The notes beneath the pieces were generated by a model. The model made no database searches. It worked only from the letters and a program-made list of their open reading frames with translations, and was not told the DNA's origin. The position numbers and the translations under genes were made by a program. This document shows, one piece after another, positions 11,701-25,400 of a DNA stretch of 64,000 nt. The stretch comes from Xestospongia muta (taxonomy: Eukaryota; Porifera; Demospongiae; Haplosclerida; Petrosiidae). Location: NCBI GenBank assembly GCA_963693285.1, contig OY848917.1, positions 18,891,745 to 18,955,744 of the forward strand, in the 5' to 3' direction. Position 1 is the stretch's first letter. Each line of letters begins with the position of its first letter.

Positions 11701-13920
11701 ATGGTATATAGTTGATCATATTAATAATAAATAGTTGATTATAAAATTAAAGACAATCATTGTTTCTGATTGATAATTGTTTATCCAACACTAATTATAA
11801 TCTCTAATGTTTCAACCTAGGTATTGACTTTTGCAGCAATAAATTTGAAGATATAGCTCAATGTTTATTTCATTTATTAAGTTTCTGTTGATATACAAAT
11901 AGGTTTGGTTGCAATGTCTTTGTTTCATATATTGTGTTAATTTTTGACTTTAAATTTTATTTTTATTATAACCAATTTAGTATTAGTATGCATTCTCATG
12001 CTATACACAACAATTTATATTGTTAATGTTATTGCTCAGGCACTTTCGTCAGGTTTATTGAATTAAATGTAAATATTTAATTTACATATATGTTCTTAAT
12101 CTTGAAGTAAAGGAAAAAATCCAAACATGATGTCAGCTGCACCTGTTGATATGGAACGCCCACGCAACAGCAATCCCACAAGAATGTCAAATATTTGCTC
12201 TAAGGAATGTCAGGCTAACTTCAACAATCAAAAGTGACTTTCTATTCTTCCTAATTCGAAAGCAAAAATGAAAATGAAAAATGGATTAGAGAAATGATGA
12301 ACTATAACTTTGAATTAGGATCTTTACCCTTTCATTTGAAGAAAGTAAGCTAAATTTGTACTAAAACATAATTAAACAATTATCAATGTTAGGAATGTTA
12401 CCAGCTTGGTAAAGCCTTCAAATATTCCATTTGTTAGGCTACCAACTGTAGCAAGGTCTTTGATAGAACTATCTTTAAATTCAAAACGAAGCTCACACAA
12501 AAATTTCTTTGGACATTTTCAAAACTCCTGTATGTACCATTTGAGAATTTTGAGACAATATATGAGAACTTCAGCAAATAATTTGGTTGGGTTTATATTA
12601 AACTAAATTAAAATTTGTTACTTTATCTCTCTTTGATGCATGTGTAGTTGCTATTCATCTTGTAAAATTTGTTAGTGTGATAACTACATTGTGAAAGGCT
12701 TAAAATACCTAAAAACTGTGAGCCTTTTTCTAAACGTTTTCAATGCAAATCTGAGTTTTTATTCTGAACTACTAATAGGACAAGTCAGCTACAAGTAAAG
12801 GTTTGATACATATAATCACTTTCATGGCTTTGACATCAATATTGAAGGCGATAACTGGTGAGTTTGTACACTTGAGTAAATGACAGAGTTTCCTTACCCA
12901 CTCTGTTAGCACCAATACAGTGGTATGTAGATCCCTTTTCACTATGTACACAGATCCATGATCCTATGGTTGCACAGTATAGTAATCCATGGTTACCATG
13001 GTTTGTTCACAAATACACTGTATCCACACAGCTATGTATACAGTTGACACCTTATTGGTACATTGTATATTAACCAGTAACCGATGGTTACCATAGTATG
13101 GATGTACATGGTACAACACCGTGTATGTGCATGTGTCATAAGTGTTACTGTGTATGCTATGGATTGTAGAAGAAATCAAGCTTTTGAGTTATGGCACTAC
13201 TGGACATATCTCTTAACTTCGACAGTGAAGTGAATAATATACTATTTTTCACAAGCAAGGCTAAGGCTGCAATTAAAGCTTTTAACATATTTATGACCTT
13301 GTTAGTGACTGTAATGGGTTCATCCTGTGTTAACATGAAAGGTTTTAGTCTAATGGGAACAATTGCATTGAAACGTTAGCGGTTAAATACTTTAATTCAA
13401 GCTATTGCTATTCTATATGTGTATTTTGTAGATTATTATTAAGTATACATGAAGTATAGATGTCTGATGTCATCAAACAGATCTATTTCAATCAAATGAA
13501 TAAATAATAATAAGGAATACTTTGTGCATGAAAATTAAGCTTTATAAAAACATTAATTTAGAAATTAGGAAAATAAATCCTTGATAATGGAATTGGGACT
13601 CTCAACTACCTAGTATTCTAATATTGTGTGATAGATGATGTCTTTAATTATATTCAATGCTTGCTTCACAAGTTTGTTAAGAAAGGTATCTGCTTTGAAC
13701 ATTGGTCCATTAAAGAAAAACCGATCTTCTAAAACAAGAAAGACGAAAAGATGAATCCATATTCAAACAGAAAACAAAGCATGATTTCTGATACCATTAT
13801 GCTGATCACAATTACATTAGACAATCTGCATGTGATATAATTTATAATTAAGTGGCATATATAGTACATACCTTTATGTATGACAACAACTACTAGGTAT
13901 CATGTGAACATGGTAGTTTT
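11701..13920. other. Non-coding stretch
   Basis: No convincing exon. At 12985-13140 two GGTTACCAT motifs within inverted ATGG repeats could form hairpins or bind an RFX-type factor, but nothing nearby supports a promoter. Short open frames here have no recognisable content. Confidence 0.45.
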
Positions 13921-15275
13921 AGGGATATTAATGATTACAGTCTATAAAAAGTATCACATATTCATTACCTTGAATAATGGCATCTGTATATGCACATTAA
14001 ATTTTTAATAAATCATTAATGATACTATAATAAGTATGGAGTGTTGCAAATATAACAGTTATATAATACATGACAGAAATATATGCCTTATTTTAGGACT
14101 ATATTGAGATTTAAACACCATTATCTCCATCACATAATCATAAAATATACAAACAAGACAGTGATATGTCATCCTAATACTCAATAATATTATAAAAGTT
14201 CAAAATAAGTATTTTATATGGGGAGGCTACTAACACAATCAACCACACCTATTAATTTACTTCACACAGGTGTACTTAGAAACATGATGAGAACGGTCTA
14301 TTTGGATAGATAAAGGAATACATTGGACATATTACTTCATTAAATGACAAACATTGTCATAATAATTGTAGATATATACGCTGTACTTTTAGTTTGATTA
14401 TGTCAAAAGTACTAGATTAGGTCAAAAGTACTAGCTAAGTTCATCATTGTTGTTGATTGACATTGTATGACATAATGTTGATGAACCAGCTACAGTTAGA
14501 ACTACTATTAGTCCACTTAATATGTAAAGGTTAGCCCCTAAAAACTAATAAACATTAACAAAATACCATGACATCACAATAGCTTACTGAAGATATATAA
14601 GTATATCATAAGGATTTTAATATTGATGATAGTTAAGTTAAAAAGTGATTGTGGTATGATATCGATATGTGTTATCAGAAAAGGACATTGTGATATCATT
14701 ATTACTACGTTTGGTAACAATGGCAAAATACAAAATCGAAAGGTTCAAAAAAAGGAAAAACCAACAATCATAGCTCTTTATACACATATACATTATATAT
14801 ACTGTATGGATACTATATGCCACATACAGTTTATGTATATACAGTCATACCAAATCAAAACTCTGAAATTCTATATCTACAGTTTTACACACAGATATAA
14901 AATTGTACTATGTCATAAATTTTACTGCCAACACCTCTATCAATATTTAGCATTATACATGTCATATTACACATTGTTTAATTAGATGCTACGCCTCTTT
15001 TCTTTGATTACGTAATAAAATACGCAGCAAAAGAGATAAAGACACAAAAAGGGTTGGACAAGATAACAAGACAAACTAACAGGTGAGCTAAGAGATAAAT
15101 AAGAAAATTATAGTATATACAAGAGGTCATGAATATCAAAAGAGATACTTACATCTGTATAATAAGTGTATTATAAGAAACTTAATAAGTGATATTCATG
15201 AACCTATTATCATATCACACACGAGTAACTAGATCTCTGACATATTACTCTAAAACATGGTTTTTCTATTTACAG

Positions 15276-15489
15276 AAAATGGACAAAAGTAATAAAAGTG
15301 TTCGAAACATGGAAATAGCAATACAAAGAAAGGCAAGATGTTTTGGCAAACAAGATGTACACAAAGTTTCCAATCAATCTGATCAAAAGGAGGTACCAAA
15401 GTGTGATGAGTGGTTATATTCAGAAAAATATTCAGCTGACAATACAGGTCATAATTCGGTTATGATCAGTGGATTATTAATGTTTTCAG
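15276..15489 (+). CDS. Unknown small-exon family, copy 1
   Basis: The acceptor TATTTACAG is followed by AAA-ATG; the start at 15279 opens 70 codons and the exon ends in phase 1 at a GTATAA donor. The product is a charged, Ser/Lys-rich segment containing CDEWLYSEKYS and ending in the hydrophobic MISGLLMFSG. Six related exons lie at 36527, 37036, 41346, 41951 and 48416 (plus an internal duplication at 41346), all with the same borders. The conserved ending suggests a short cytoplasmic tail leading into a membrane segment completed by the next exon. I do not recognise the family. No downstream exon is visible in this block. Confidence 0.5.
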
Positions 15490-17281
15490 GTATAATACAT
15501 TTTTATAGGAAATGGAGCATGTAATGCCAAACCCAAATTACGTAAGGTCATATGAAATACTATATTTTATTAAGGTCAATGTAGCTTTATAGAGAGAATT
15601 GTCGTCTTTTGATTTTTTAAATAGTTATCTACAAAGTATTATATCTTTTCTATAGCATATATTCAGATCCACCCTCTTCATATATTCTCTTTTCTTGAGA
15701 ATATAGAAGTGATGAATCTGCTTGATCAGTGACCAGTGCTTAAATTTGGCACCTTGAATAAACTGCTATGACCTAGACCCAATTTTATTAGTAGTAAATT
15801 CTTAATGATAGCTGGTTTGCCATGTATAAAAACATACATATCAAAGATGGGGTCTACAATCCATAGGTTAGTGTCCGAAAACAAGGGAACTACACATTTA
15901 AGAAGCCCAACAATCCTTGCTATGAAATTTGAGTACACTAGGGCTTTCTTAACATTGTGGGTTTAATTTAATTATGTATACATATACACAACACTACTAC
16001 TGTTACAAGAGTAATTGTTTTGATGGTATGTTTCCTGAATCAAAAGAAATGAAATGAAATGAAATTAATTAAATCATGTCAAGTATTGACTGCTTGCACA
16101 AAGGAGACATGAAAAGTATTACAAATAAGAAAAAATGTAATTGTTAATTAAATGGGTGTGGTATCAATTATTACCATTGCATAATTGGTGTGATACTTGT
16201 ATCAATTCTATGTGTCCTAAGTTGTTATATACAGTTACAACACCCAAGTACTTAATACTTCAACAACACATGTGAACTTTTTATTGGGTATGACTACAGT
16301 GATATCATTATTTCATTTTAGAATGTTTTTACTGCCTGGCCTAATGTGCATGCCAAGCAGTCATTTTGGACCACAGGTTAACTATTTTGGTGTTTGTTTT
16401 CATGGATAGTTTACTGTATTGTTATATGGTGACCATAATTATAATATATATACTCATGTGCCATGTGGATATGAAACTGGAAGGAACTCCACTATAAAAT
16501 CTAATACATGAAGTTATAATGTTTCATAACTGTGTGCTTCCTCTCCTTTTAAGAAGATGAAAAATGGATTTTGTAGATATAGGCTCATGTATGAGAGTTT
16601 AAGCAAAGATATTCTTTTAATTGATCAGATGCCTATAACTTGTATCTAAGATATATCTCTGTAATCTAATTTGCTATAGTACTTTAAAAACATTTGGACA
16701 TATATTATGCAGTTATAATGAGTGGTAATTGTCTCGTTTTGTCAATTTACTTAACTATCATCCTATTCCAATAATTTACTAAGCAGAATGCACTTCTTAA
16801 CCTCCATCAACAGTATACAAGTAGGCTGTTAGTTTTGTAGTTATAATTAAGCCCTTATGTATTGCCTGCATATATTACCGAAAGTAGTAGAAAAGTTATC
16901 TTTGTAACAAATCCTTTTATAGATTTATAATATATTATTATAATGAAGATATTAATGTAGTATCATATCGTATTTAGTGAAAAGTGTATATATACCAGTT
17001 TCATATCCACATGCATGTATACATACGAAGAAACTTATAAATGACACAAAACCGCATCCTTTAACCACCAATGCATTGTAAACAATACATTTTATTAATA
17101 ATATTCACGAGTGCTACAATGATAGCTGTGACTAATCTAGTTCTCATTATGTAGTTTGCTTCTCTGCCTACATTTTTAGTATTCTATAGCTATTAGTCTT
17201 CCACTAAAATTGGTACTACAAGTAGTTATGCAATCTTTATAGCTCTGCTCTGTGTTTCACTATGAATTTAGTATTAGTAAA

Positions 17282-17345
17282 ATCAATAGCCATATATATA
17301 TTTACATATATATACAAAATATATACATATATTTTGTTATATGTA
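17282..17345. repeat. TA-rich microsatellite
   Basis: Repeated ATATAT and ATATAC units, inside block 1. No other content is visible. Confidence 0.5.
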
Positions 17346-19004
17346 TAAACAACTTTTTAAACCTAATTGCTCCACACAGTGTAAATTTCACTGATAATGT
17401 AGGCTACTATAACACAAGTGTTTTATGGATTTTATTTTTAGATTGGTAGATCAAATTTTAATAAACACTTGTGACTTACTGGGGTTTTACAGGCCACTGT
17501 ATTCAAATATTAATTTTACAAAGCTACAAGGTCTTGTGAAATTATTAGTAAAGTGTTCTATTTCTTTCGAAAATTATAAAATCTTTTTTAAAGATCTACA
17601 GGCTCATACCCAGAAATGACATTGCCATTACAAATGAGGTAAACAGTTTAACCAACTGAAGATTCATTTGTCAGCATGATGTTTTTCACACCACAGGTCC
17701 AGACCAAGAAAGAACATAGCCATTCCAAGTATACTACATCAAAACATATACCAGTACAACCTATTTCATAGTTGTTATATACCCAATCACTGATAGACAT
17801 CATTTTGTGATATAGAAATTATTGTTAAACATTAGTATTATTAATATTTCATTTATACTGAGAAAAAGAAACAATCCATAAGACAACAATTATTCTATAA
17901 ATCAAGTGAGAGTGGTTTCATACTATTATAACAACATATACGTTATATGGCTTTATCAAAGCTGTACTATAGAGTAAGAGGTCATTTACTGAATAAACAA
18001 TTAGAACAGATCATTCAGTCTTATTGCAAATGTGGTAAGTATTTAATGCACTAATCAATTTGTTATAAATATACCACAAAAATTAATTTATTCATATAAT
18101 TGCTTGGTTATTCAATATTATGATAATGTATGTACCCACTTTTACATTAGTTACAAAAATATGTTGTACCACTGCTTTGAAGAAAATCTTTCAAATTTCA
18201 AGGAGAGACGTTTTCATTTCAATTTATGTCAATATGAGAGTGGGCCATTAAATAAGTGATAGTGTTTTTAGTGATACTTATTTGTTACCCAGAAATGACA
18301 TTGAGCCCTAGATGTATGATAGCATGTTACATTTACATCATTGTTATTATTACATCATCTAGAAGACTGTATCTTTCAATTATAATCTTATTGCAAATAC
18401 ATTTACTACAATATTGCTAAATGGAAGAGGTGAATATATAATGATACCTAATGCATTTAGTCTATCAATAATAGATAATTACATGCTTGCTTGTACTATG
18501 AAATATTTGCACTAAATACAGTTAACACAGAGCAAATTACCCAGTCATTAAATATTTTAATTAGGCATTAATTACCTGTGGTAGTTCTTGTCAAATCATA
18601 GTATAATTTCCTCAATTTGGTCAACTTAAACAGCTCCACCTAAAACATTAAGGAAGTCATTCAAGTTTAGAGACAATTGAATAAGATATATCTGAGATAT
18701 ATCAATTGCCTCTACATAATATGAACATATCATCCTTTATTATTTCTTAATACTTATTTGATTGCTTATAATTCCAAGTTCAGGTTTTATCGTTATCATG
18801 ATAATGTACAAATAAGGTGAGGAGAGCACAGAGCTAAGATATCAGGTGATAGGTAAGTTAACTACATCACTGTACAAGATACACGAGGTGCTGAAAATAG
18901 GAAAAATTACAAAGTTTTTTTCTTAACTAACACTATTTGACTAATACTAAGCCTATATATATACCACGTAGAAAAAAACAATTAATTAATAACGATGAAC
19001 CTCT

Positions 19005-19300
19005 AAAGTAACTGGACTGCAGCTTCGTCAGCTCTAGTGAGGCCAGAGGACTCTTTTCAGAGAGAAAAAGGGTGTGATACTAGCGCACGCGTAGTACAAC
19101 TTCCTCTTTTACAGGATTCCTAATCAGAGTTATAATCCGCTTTGATCTGCTTATAAAAGCCAAAGGGCTGGCCTCGCAGCAACATGACATCCAAAGAATC
19201 CACGCCCTCTATATTGAGGCTCTGGTCAACATTTTCTACTATGACTCTAGTGTTGGATCTTTAACAAAATCGGAGTAATCATTTACATTGTGATACATAG
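19005..19300. other. GC-richer island with dispersed-repeat edge
   Basis: This 300-bp stretch has far more C and G than its surroundings and contains CpG sites (GCGCACGCG near 19082). Its left edge, about 40 bp with ACTGCAGCTTCGTCAGCTC, is the sequence that also opens the blocks at 31.4, 39.8 and 43.5 kb. It may be a promoter or an exon of an unrecognised gene; neither strand gives a long open frame. Confidence 0.35.
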
Positions 19301-21060
19301 TGCCAACATGTTAAGGTAGTACTTGTGCAACTTTATCAACAGAAAGATTTGTTGATGCAAACTGAAAGTAAAACATACTGCTTTTCCTGATGTATTATTG
19401 CATTGACTGTTTATGTAAACATATACACATTATCACGAATATTGACATCTTACATGGAGTGGATTTAAAATTGAATAATAAATATGAAATTAATAACTTT
19501 GATATAGTACATCTATTTTTCAAGCTAAGTCTCTTGAATTTCTTACTATTACAACAGAAAGTATCTCACAAGTCAAACATTGAAGAAAAGAAAAATCATC
19601 AACCAAGTTACTAACACAAAATGATCATGTGATAATAACCTTCAGCTATATCACCAAACTAACTGTTGTATCACCTATCTATACTGCCTATCATTAGATC
19701 TTTGTCCATGAATGAAATGGCCTGCGATGTTGCCTATAAATATCATGGCTTGTTGTACCCCTGAAGGCACTGACTTTGGGTCAGGATAATTCACTACTGT
19801 CAACTCTTCCATTGTTGCAATCAGTGGTCCTGCAGCATTCAGCAGAAAGTGTTGTGGACATGACAACATTCATTTTCTATGCCTCCTTTGATTATTCATT
19901 CTTGCAGAGATCTCTTCACTTCATTTCATACAGCAAAAATTTTAGCTCTTACAGTAATACTTTCACAACAACAATAATATAAACAACGATGACAGACTAC
20001 GGCCATGAACATAAGAATAACAACAACATGACAAGGAGTATGCACTAAGTAGACAGTTAAACTGGAATGTATTGTTAATTCATTAGAAAAGTCCAATCAG
20101 TTATTCAATAGCATATGCTAAGGATTTCAAAGTGCCTGATGTTGCCAAACAACATGCCCAACCTGAGGAGGAGGAGGCCAAAACTTTGATCTTTGTTTAG
20201 ACTCCAAACCCATACAAAAGTTTCTCTTACTGATGATATAGCCTGCTGATTAATCATAAGAAATTTTGGCTGATCAACTATGGCAGCTATGTCTTGACTG
20301 ATGTCATCATAGTTTATTGACCAAAATGTTTAGCATCCTTTCACTGAAAATACATTGGTATCCACTATTGGTATCTAGTCAATCAAAATATGTTAGAAGT
20401 AAATGAAATGTTAGGGTTTAGGATGAACTTGTAAAGTGTGAATCAACTGATCAATCTCAACTTTACAGCCTGGACTTAGCTTTGCTGAAAGAGCATGATG
20501 AACAATTTAAAAACATTATATGAGGTGTCAAAAATCCTGTGATCATGATTGTTAGCCCAATTCAGATAGATAAATCCATCCTTGACAGTCTACAGTTATG
20601 AGTTATCTTAATAGCTGCTGTTATAGTTGGTTTAGGATTGATACATACTTATGACAATTCCTTGTGTTCTTTCTGACATTTATTTAGTTGTAATTCCTTG
20701 CTAGTTGGTTTAGTAAGTCATTCCTAATGTTTATTTTCTTAGTAAACAAATCTGTAGTCATAGTACAAGCTCTAATAAAGATGTCTCCTAAAGGTTTTGT
20801 TGCTCATCATACTGGCTTGTCTGAAAAAATATTGGTAAAAAGTAGAAACTCATTTTGAGTGTTACAATAGTGGCCACTGTGGCATCAATGGTTACCTTTG
20901 CAGCAATAAAACATTTAACTGGACTTTAAATTGTGTAGAAAATTTTGTATTAATGCTTATTACTAACTATTTTGTGGTTATTAACACCTACTGTTGATCT
21001 CACGACGTTGATTATAAAAAAGTTGATTTCATTGGAGTTATCTCGTGTACTACCTACCTA
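19301..21060. other. Intergenic stretch with possible old coding relics
   Basis: A minus-strand frame at 19869-19675 (64 codons) and plus-strand text near 20110-20330 look faintly protein-like but contain stops and match no family I know. No RNA gene or terminal repeat is visible. Confidence 0.35.
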
Positions 21061-21112
21061 CATCGTTAGCAGTGTTGTGGGCAGACGTTAATAAGTCAGG
21101 ATAATAATTCAT

Positions 21113-21122
21113 GTCACGTGAC
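21113..21122. promoter_or_regulatory. Palindromic E-box upstream of the NYN gene
   Basis: GTCACGTGAC is a perfect 10-bp palindrome around the CACGTG core bound by bHLH-zip factors, followed 10 bp later by GGTCACG. It lies about 350 bp before the NYN reading frame in a locally GC-richer stretch, as expected of a promoter. Binding is inferred from the motif. Confidence 0.35.
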
Positions 21123-21465
21123 CAACTGTGGTCACGCCCTATTTTACTTTTACGCGCAGCTGTTCAGACTTCACGTTTTTGTATGATGACTGAGTGTGAC
21201 GTTCTATCACTCCATAGAAGGAAGAGGAATAAGGCGAAGTTCCACTGTATGCACGTGAATTGACATCTAAACTGAAGCCTCCGAAAGGAAGTCATGCAAT
21301 GGTAGCCTTTGTATGCCAGTTTGTCCATCAGGGCATCCTTGATCACGTTTTCACTGCACGGCAAAAATCTGCTTAGGTCAGTGTTTATAGATTGGGCCAC
21401 TGTAATGGCATCTCCTCTAACATGTGTTGACTGTACAGGGATAGGCATTCTTATCTTGGATTGTA

Positions 21466-22311
21466 ATGACCATTTCATTTGTAGATCTAGAATGTATTAA
21501 GAAGAGAAAAGGAGATTTATCCTGTAAGCTTTGTGGTCAACAGGATCAAGAGAAAGAAATGGTTTTTGTATACATGGATAACTCTAACACTTGGATTGAA
21601 GCAAAGAAGTTGTTGGGTTCCAAAGGACAAGAAGATCGTCGTGTTCGAATAGATGTGGGAGAATTGTTAAAGGTAGTAGCAAAAGGTCGTCATGTTGCTG
21701 AAGCTAACCTTTATGGTTCAGAACCTCCTCCTCTTGATACAGTATGGGAAAAAATGAGAGAAAAAGGTTGGAAAGTAATACCACATAAAAGGAGTCAAAT
21801 CACTGACAAAGAAAAACAAGTAGACACTCAACTTGTAACAGATGCAACAAGAATGGCGTGTAAAACAAAACCTGGTAACAATACAATCATTTTTATTAGT
21901 GGAGATGCTGACATGAAGCCAGCAATAGTAGCTATAATAGAGGAAGGTTGGAAAGTGGGAGTGTTTATGTGGAAGCATGCAATCTCAAATGAGCTCAAAA
22001 AGTTAGCTCGTAAGGGTCGTTGTGCAATTTGTACTTTGGACAGCTACAAAGACAAAATAATGTTCAATAGTATGAGATTTCCTCTCGCTAATATCAATGA
22101 CCACCTCCATATCATCCGAGCAAAAGGTATAGTTTTCATAATGAAGGCCAATTGCTTTAAAGATCATGAGCCAACAGATCTTTGGTGTAGAACAGTTTCA
22201 GAAGCTTTGGAGATACAATTTCAGTATTTTTGGATGGAAGAATTAAATGATAAAACAGAAAAATGTGTAAATAATACACTTGTTTTAGTGCTTACTGTTA
22301 TGTTTAACTAA
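21466..22311 (+). pseudogene. NYN-domain ribonuclease-like gene, 5' part, broken by Gypsy
   Basis: The frame encodes a NYN (PIN-like) domain: FVYMDNSNTWIEAKK at about residues 28-42 supplies the first acidic site, VTDATRMA the second, and IIFISGDADMKPA the third, followed by GVFMWKHAISNELKKLA. A LSCKLCGQQDQ segment precedes it. NYN proteins are usually metal-dependent RNases. At 22296 the Gypsy LTR interrupts codon 277 and adds four residues before a stop. The rest of the gene resumes at 26567 in the same frame once element and one CTTAC duplicate are left out, giving 409 residues in all. The ATG at 21466 is the first after an in-frame stop, but the first true exon could begin at the acceptor-like TTCATTTGTAG near 21484. 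Confidence 0.75.
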
Positions 22312-22477
22312 TTGGACCATTATCACCTTATTGATTATTTTGTAAATATGAATCTAATTACAGTACTGTATAAATAGTCTTGACTTTTCTGATTTTTTGT
22401 AGTATTGTTGAGTATTGTTATCATCTGAGTATCTTAAGGAAAAATATAATCTTTGTTATAACGTAAAGGACATAACA
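22296..22477 (+). repeat. Gypsy 5' LTR
   Basis: 182 bp, starting TGTTATG and ending ACATAACA. A TATA box (TATAAATA) lies at 22369-22376. It appears identical to the LTR at 26380-26561, which means a recent insertion because LTRs are identical when they integrate. Confidence 0.95.
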
Positions 22478-22478
22478 A

Positions 22479-25400
22479 ATGGCGACGAGGCTTGTTGGTG
22501 CTCTAGGACCTTTCGATCAAGGGACGACACAGTGGTCATCCTATGCTGAAAGGATGGAGGAATATTTACTAGCTAATGGCGTCACAGAAGAGAGAAAGAA
22601 AGTGGCTATTCTGCTCAGTACTATAGGTAGTCAAACGTACGATCTATTGAAAGATTTGTACACACCTGACAAGCCGAACACGAAATCTTTTGAAGAAATA
22701 GTAACGAAATTGACGGAACATTTAGAACCTAAGCCAACCGTAATAGCAGAGAGGTATAGACTGCATCAAAGACAGCAGAAAGCAGGGGAGTCGGTTATTA
22801 CTTACATGGCAGCACTACGCCGTTTAGCCAAATATTGCAACTATGGCGCATTTTTTGAAGAAGCTCTCAGAGACAAGTTTGTATGCGGGCTAGCAAACGA
22901 AAGAATCAAGATGAAATTGCTCCAAGAAAAAGATCTGACGTTAGCTAAAGCCTGTGAAATCGTAACTGCTATGGAAGCAGCAGAAAAGGATACTTCAACG
23001 ATGCACAATAACAAGGGAGAAGTGCACCGAATTGGAGGAAAGAAAATAAGCAGAGCTCCAAGAACAGAACAAGCCAAACCAGTAGAACGATGCTACCGTT
23101 GTAAAAAAGGTGAACATCACCCAGCAGAATGCAAATTTAAGACAGCCAAATGTTTTCACTGTGGAAAAGAAGGGCACATTGCCAACGCATGTAGAAATAA
23201 GATGAAACGAGAACAGTCAAGATCAAAAATAAAGCAGATACGAGAAGACTCTGAAGACAGTGACGGCGAGAGTGTGTTAAATGGACTGCAAGAAAAGAGT
23301 TCACAACAAAAAGCAATTATCAACGTCAAAATAAATAAAACGGAAGTGCCAATGGAAATTGACACTGGAGCTGCAGTCACGATTGTACCAAGAAGTATTT
23401 GCAGTGTGAAATTAGAACCATCAACAAGAAAATTGAGATCAGCAACTGGGCAGTTGATGAAGCTTGCTGGACAAACAACTGTGAAGGCCCAAATTGGTAA
23501 AACCACCAAATTACTTACACTGTATGTAGCGAAAGAGAAATGCCCATTGTTGTTTGGCAGAGACTGGATACAAGCATTTTTTGGAGAAAATTGGACGAGC
23601 AGGTTAACAAACCAAGTAGTACACTCAGTTGAAGAAGAAGTGTCAACAAAGCTAGACAAAATCCTTCAGAAATACAACAACACAGTCTTTAGAGCAGGAC
23701 TAGGTAAGTTGAAAAGTATCACAGCTCATTTAAGAGTTAATCCAAACACACAAGAGAAGTTGTACAAACCACGAGCGGTACCATTTGCGGTAAAACCAAA
23801 ACTAGAGAAGGCACTGGATGCCATGGTGGAAGAAAGAAATTTAGAAAAAGTAGATTTCAGCAAGTGGGGTACGCCAATAGTACCAGTAATAAAACCTGAT
23901 GGCACTGTGAGAGTGTGCGGTGACTACAAGGTTACCCTCAACCCATGTCTAGAAGTACAGCAATACCCATTACCTAGGGTAGAAGAATGTTTTCAAGCAA
24001 TGAATGGAGGAAACAAATTTACCAAAATCGATTTAGCTCAAGCTTATAACCAAATCATGTTGGATGATGAGTCTAAAAGTTTAACCACCATAAATACACA
24101 TAAGGGATTGTACCGATGGACACGATTGCCATATGGAGTAGCATCCAGTCCCGCAATCTTCCAAGGGATAATGGACAAAATTTTGCAAGGACTACATCAA
24201 GTAGTGTGGTACCTGGATGATATACTCATCACAGGAGAAACAGAGGAACAACACTTAGCAAATGTGGAAGAAGTTTTGAGCCGACTAGAAAAGTATGGTC
24301 TTAGAGCTCGTCGGAGCAAATGTCAATTTTTTCAAGATTCAGTACAATATTTAGGCCATGTCATCGACAAAGAGGGAATTCACCCAGTCGAAAAGAAAGT
24401 AGAAGCAATTTTAGCAGCCAAACCTCCGAAGAATATAGAGCAACTACAATCATTTATGGGAATGGTAAATTATTATGGAAAATTTATACCTAATTTGTCA
24501 ACAGTTGCTGCCCCCCTTAACGAATTAAGAAAGAAAGAAGTAAAGTGGAAGTGGACAAAGAGAGAGGAGAAAGTATTTGAACAGCTCAAGCAACAACTAG
24601 CATCAGCCAAGGTACTGGTACACTATGACCCAAAGCTACCATTGAAGTTGGATTGTGATGCTTCATCAGTAGGAATTGGAGCAGTGTTATCACATGTTAT
24701 GAAAGATGGCACTGAAAGACCTATAGCATATGCTTCAAGGTCATTATCCAAAGCTGAAAGAAATTATTCTCAGATAGAGAGAGAAGCTTTAAGCATAGTG
24801 TGGGGAATTAGTAAGTTTCACACCTATCTCTATCTAAACAAGTTTACATTGGTCACAGACCACAAACCTTTGACCATACTATTCAATCCAGACAAAGCTA
24901 TACCAGTATTAGCATCTGGAAGAATCCAGAGATGGGCACTCTTTTTACTGGATTATAGATACCACATACAATTTCGTTCAACCACCAAACATGGAAATGC
25001 TGATACATTGTCGAGGTTTCCGTTAGAGGATATAACACAGAAAGCAACAGATATTGTCGCATCAGTACAACAGCAACAATTTGAGGAGATACAAGTCTCA
25101 ACAAAACAAATTGCAGAGAGCATCCGCAAGAACCCATTGCTAGCAAAGATACTCAGCTGTGTAAAAATGGGGTGGCCAGAAGAAATAAGTGCTGAACAAC
25201 GACCATATTACCAACACAGAGAAGAATTAACCATCGAAGAAAATTGTTTACTGAAAGGAATGCAAGTAGTTATACCACCAGATTTGCGAGAGAAAGTGTT
25301 GAACTTGCTGCATGAAACACATCCAGGAATAGTAAGGATGAAAGCACTGGCCAGGTCTTATGTTTGGTGGCCTAGCATAAACAAAGACTTAGAGGATGTG

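Larger units (their letters stand above)
13920..18900 (+). repeat. Segmental duplication block 1 (most diverged)
   Basis: The order of landmarks matches blocks at 31.4, 39.8 and 43.5 kb: an opening section (TATTGAGATTTAAACA near 14100), a section near 14520 with TAAAGGTTAGC, a CACGCCTC/ACGCCTC promoter-like element near 14990, the small exon at 15276-15489, an AATTAAATGGGTGTGGTATC motif near 16145, and a terminal section near 18530-18620. Similarity is patchy, so this copy is older than the other three. Confidence 0.65.

Noticed and set aside
12964..13179. Minus-strand 71-codon frame in a region of inverted ATGG/CCAT repeats
   Set aside because: Low-complexity Tyr/His/Thr composition typical of palindromic AT-rich DNA; no splice or family support.
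14623..14985. 120-codon frame, Tyr/His/Ile-rich
   Set aside because: AT-rich simple composition within block 1, not kept in the other blocks.
21164..21478. Minus-strand 104-codon frame beside the NYN gene
   Set aside because: It overlaps the probable NYN promoter and matches no family; a divergent transcript is possible but unsupported.
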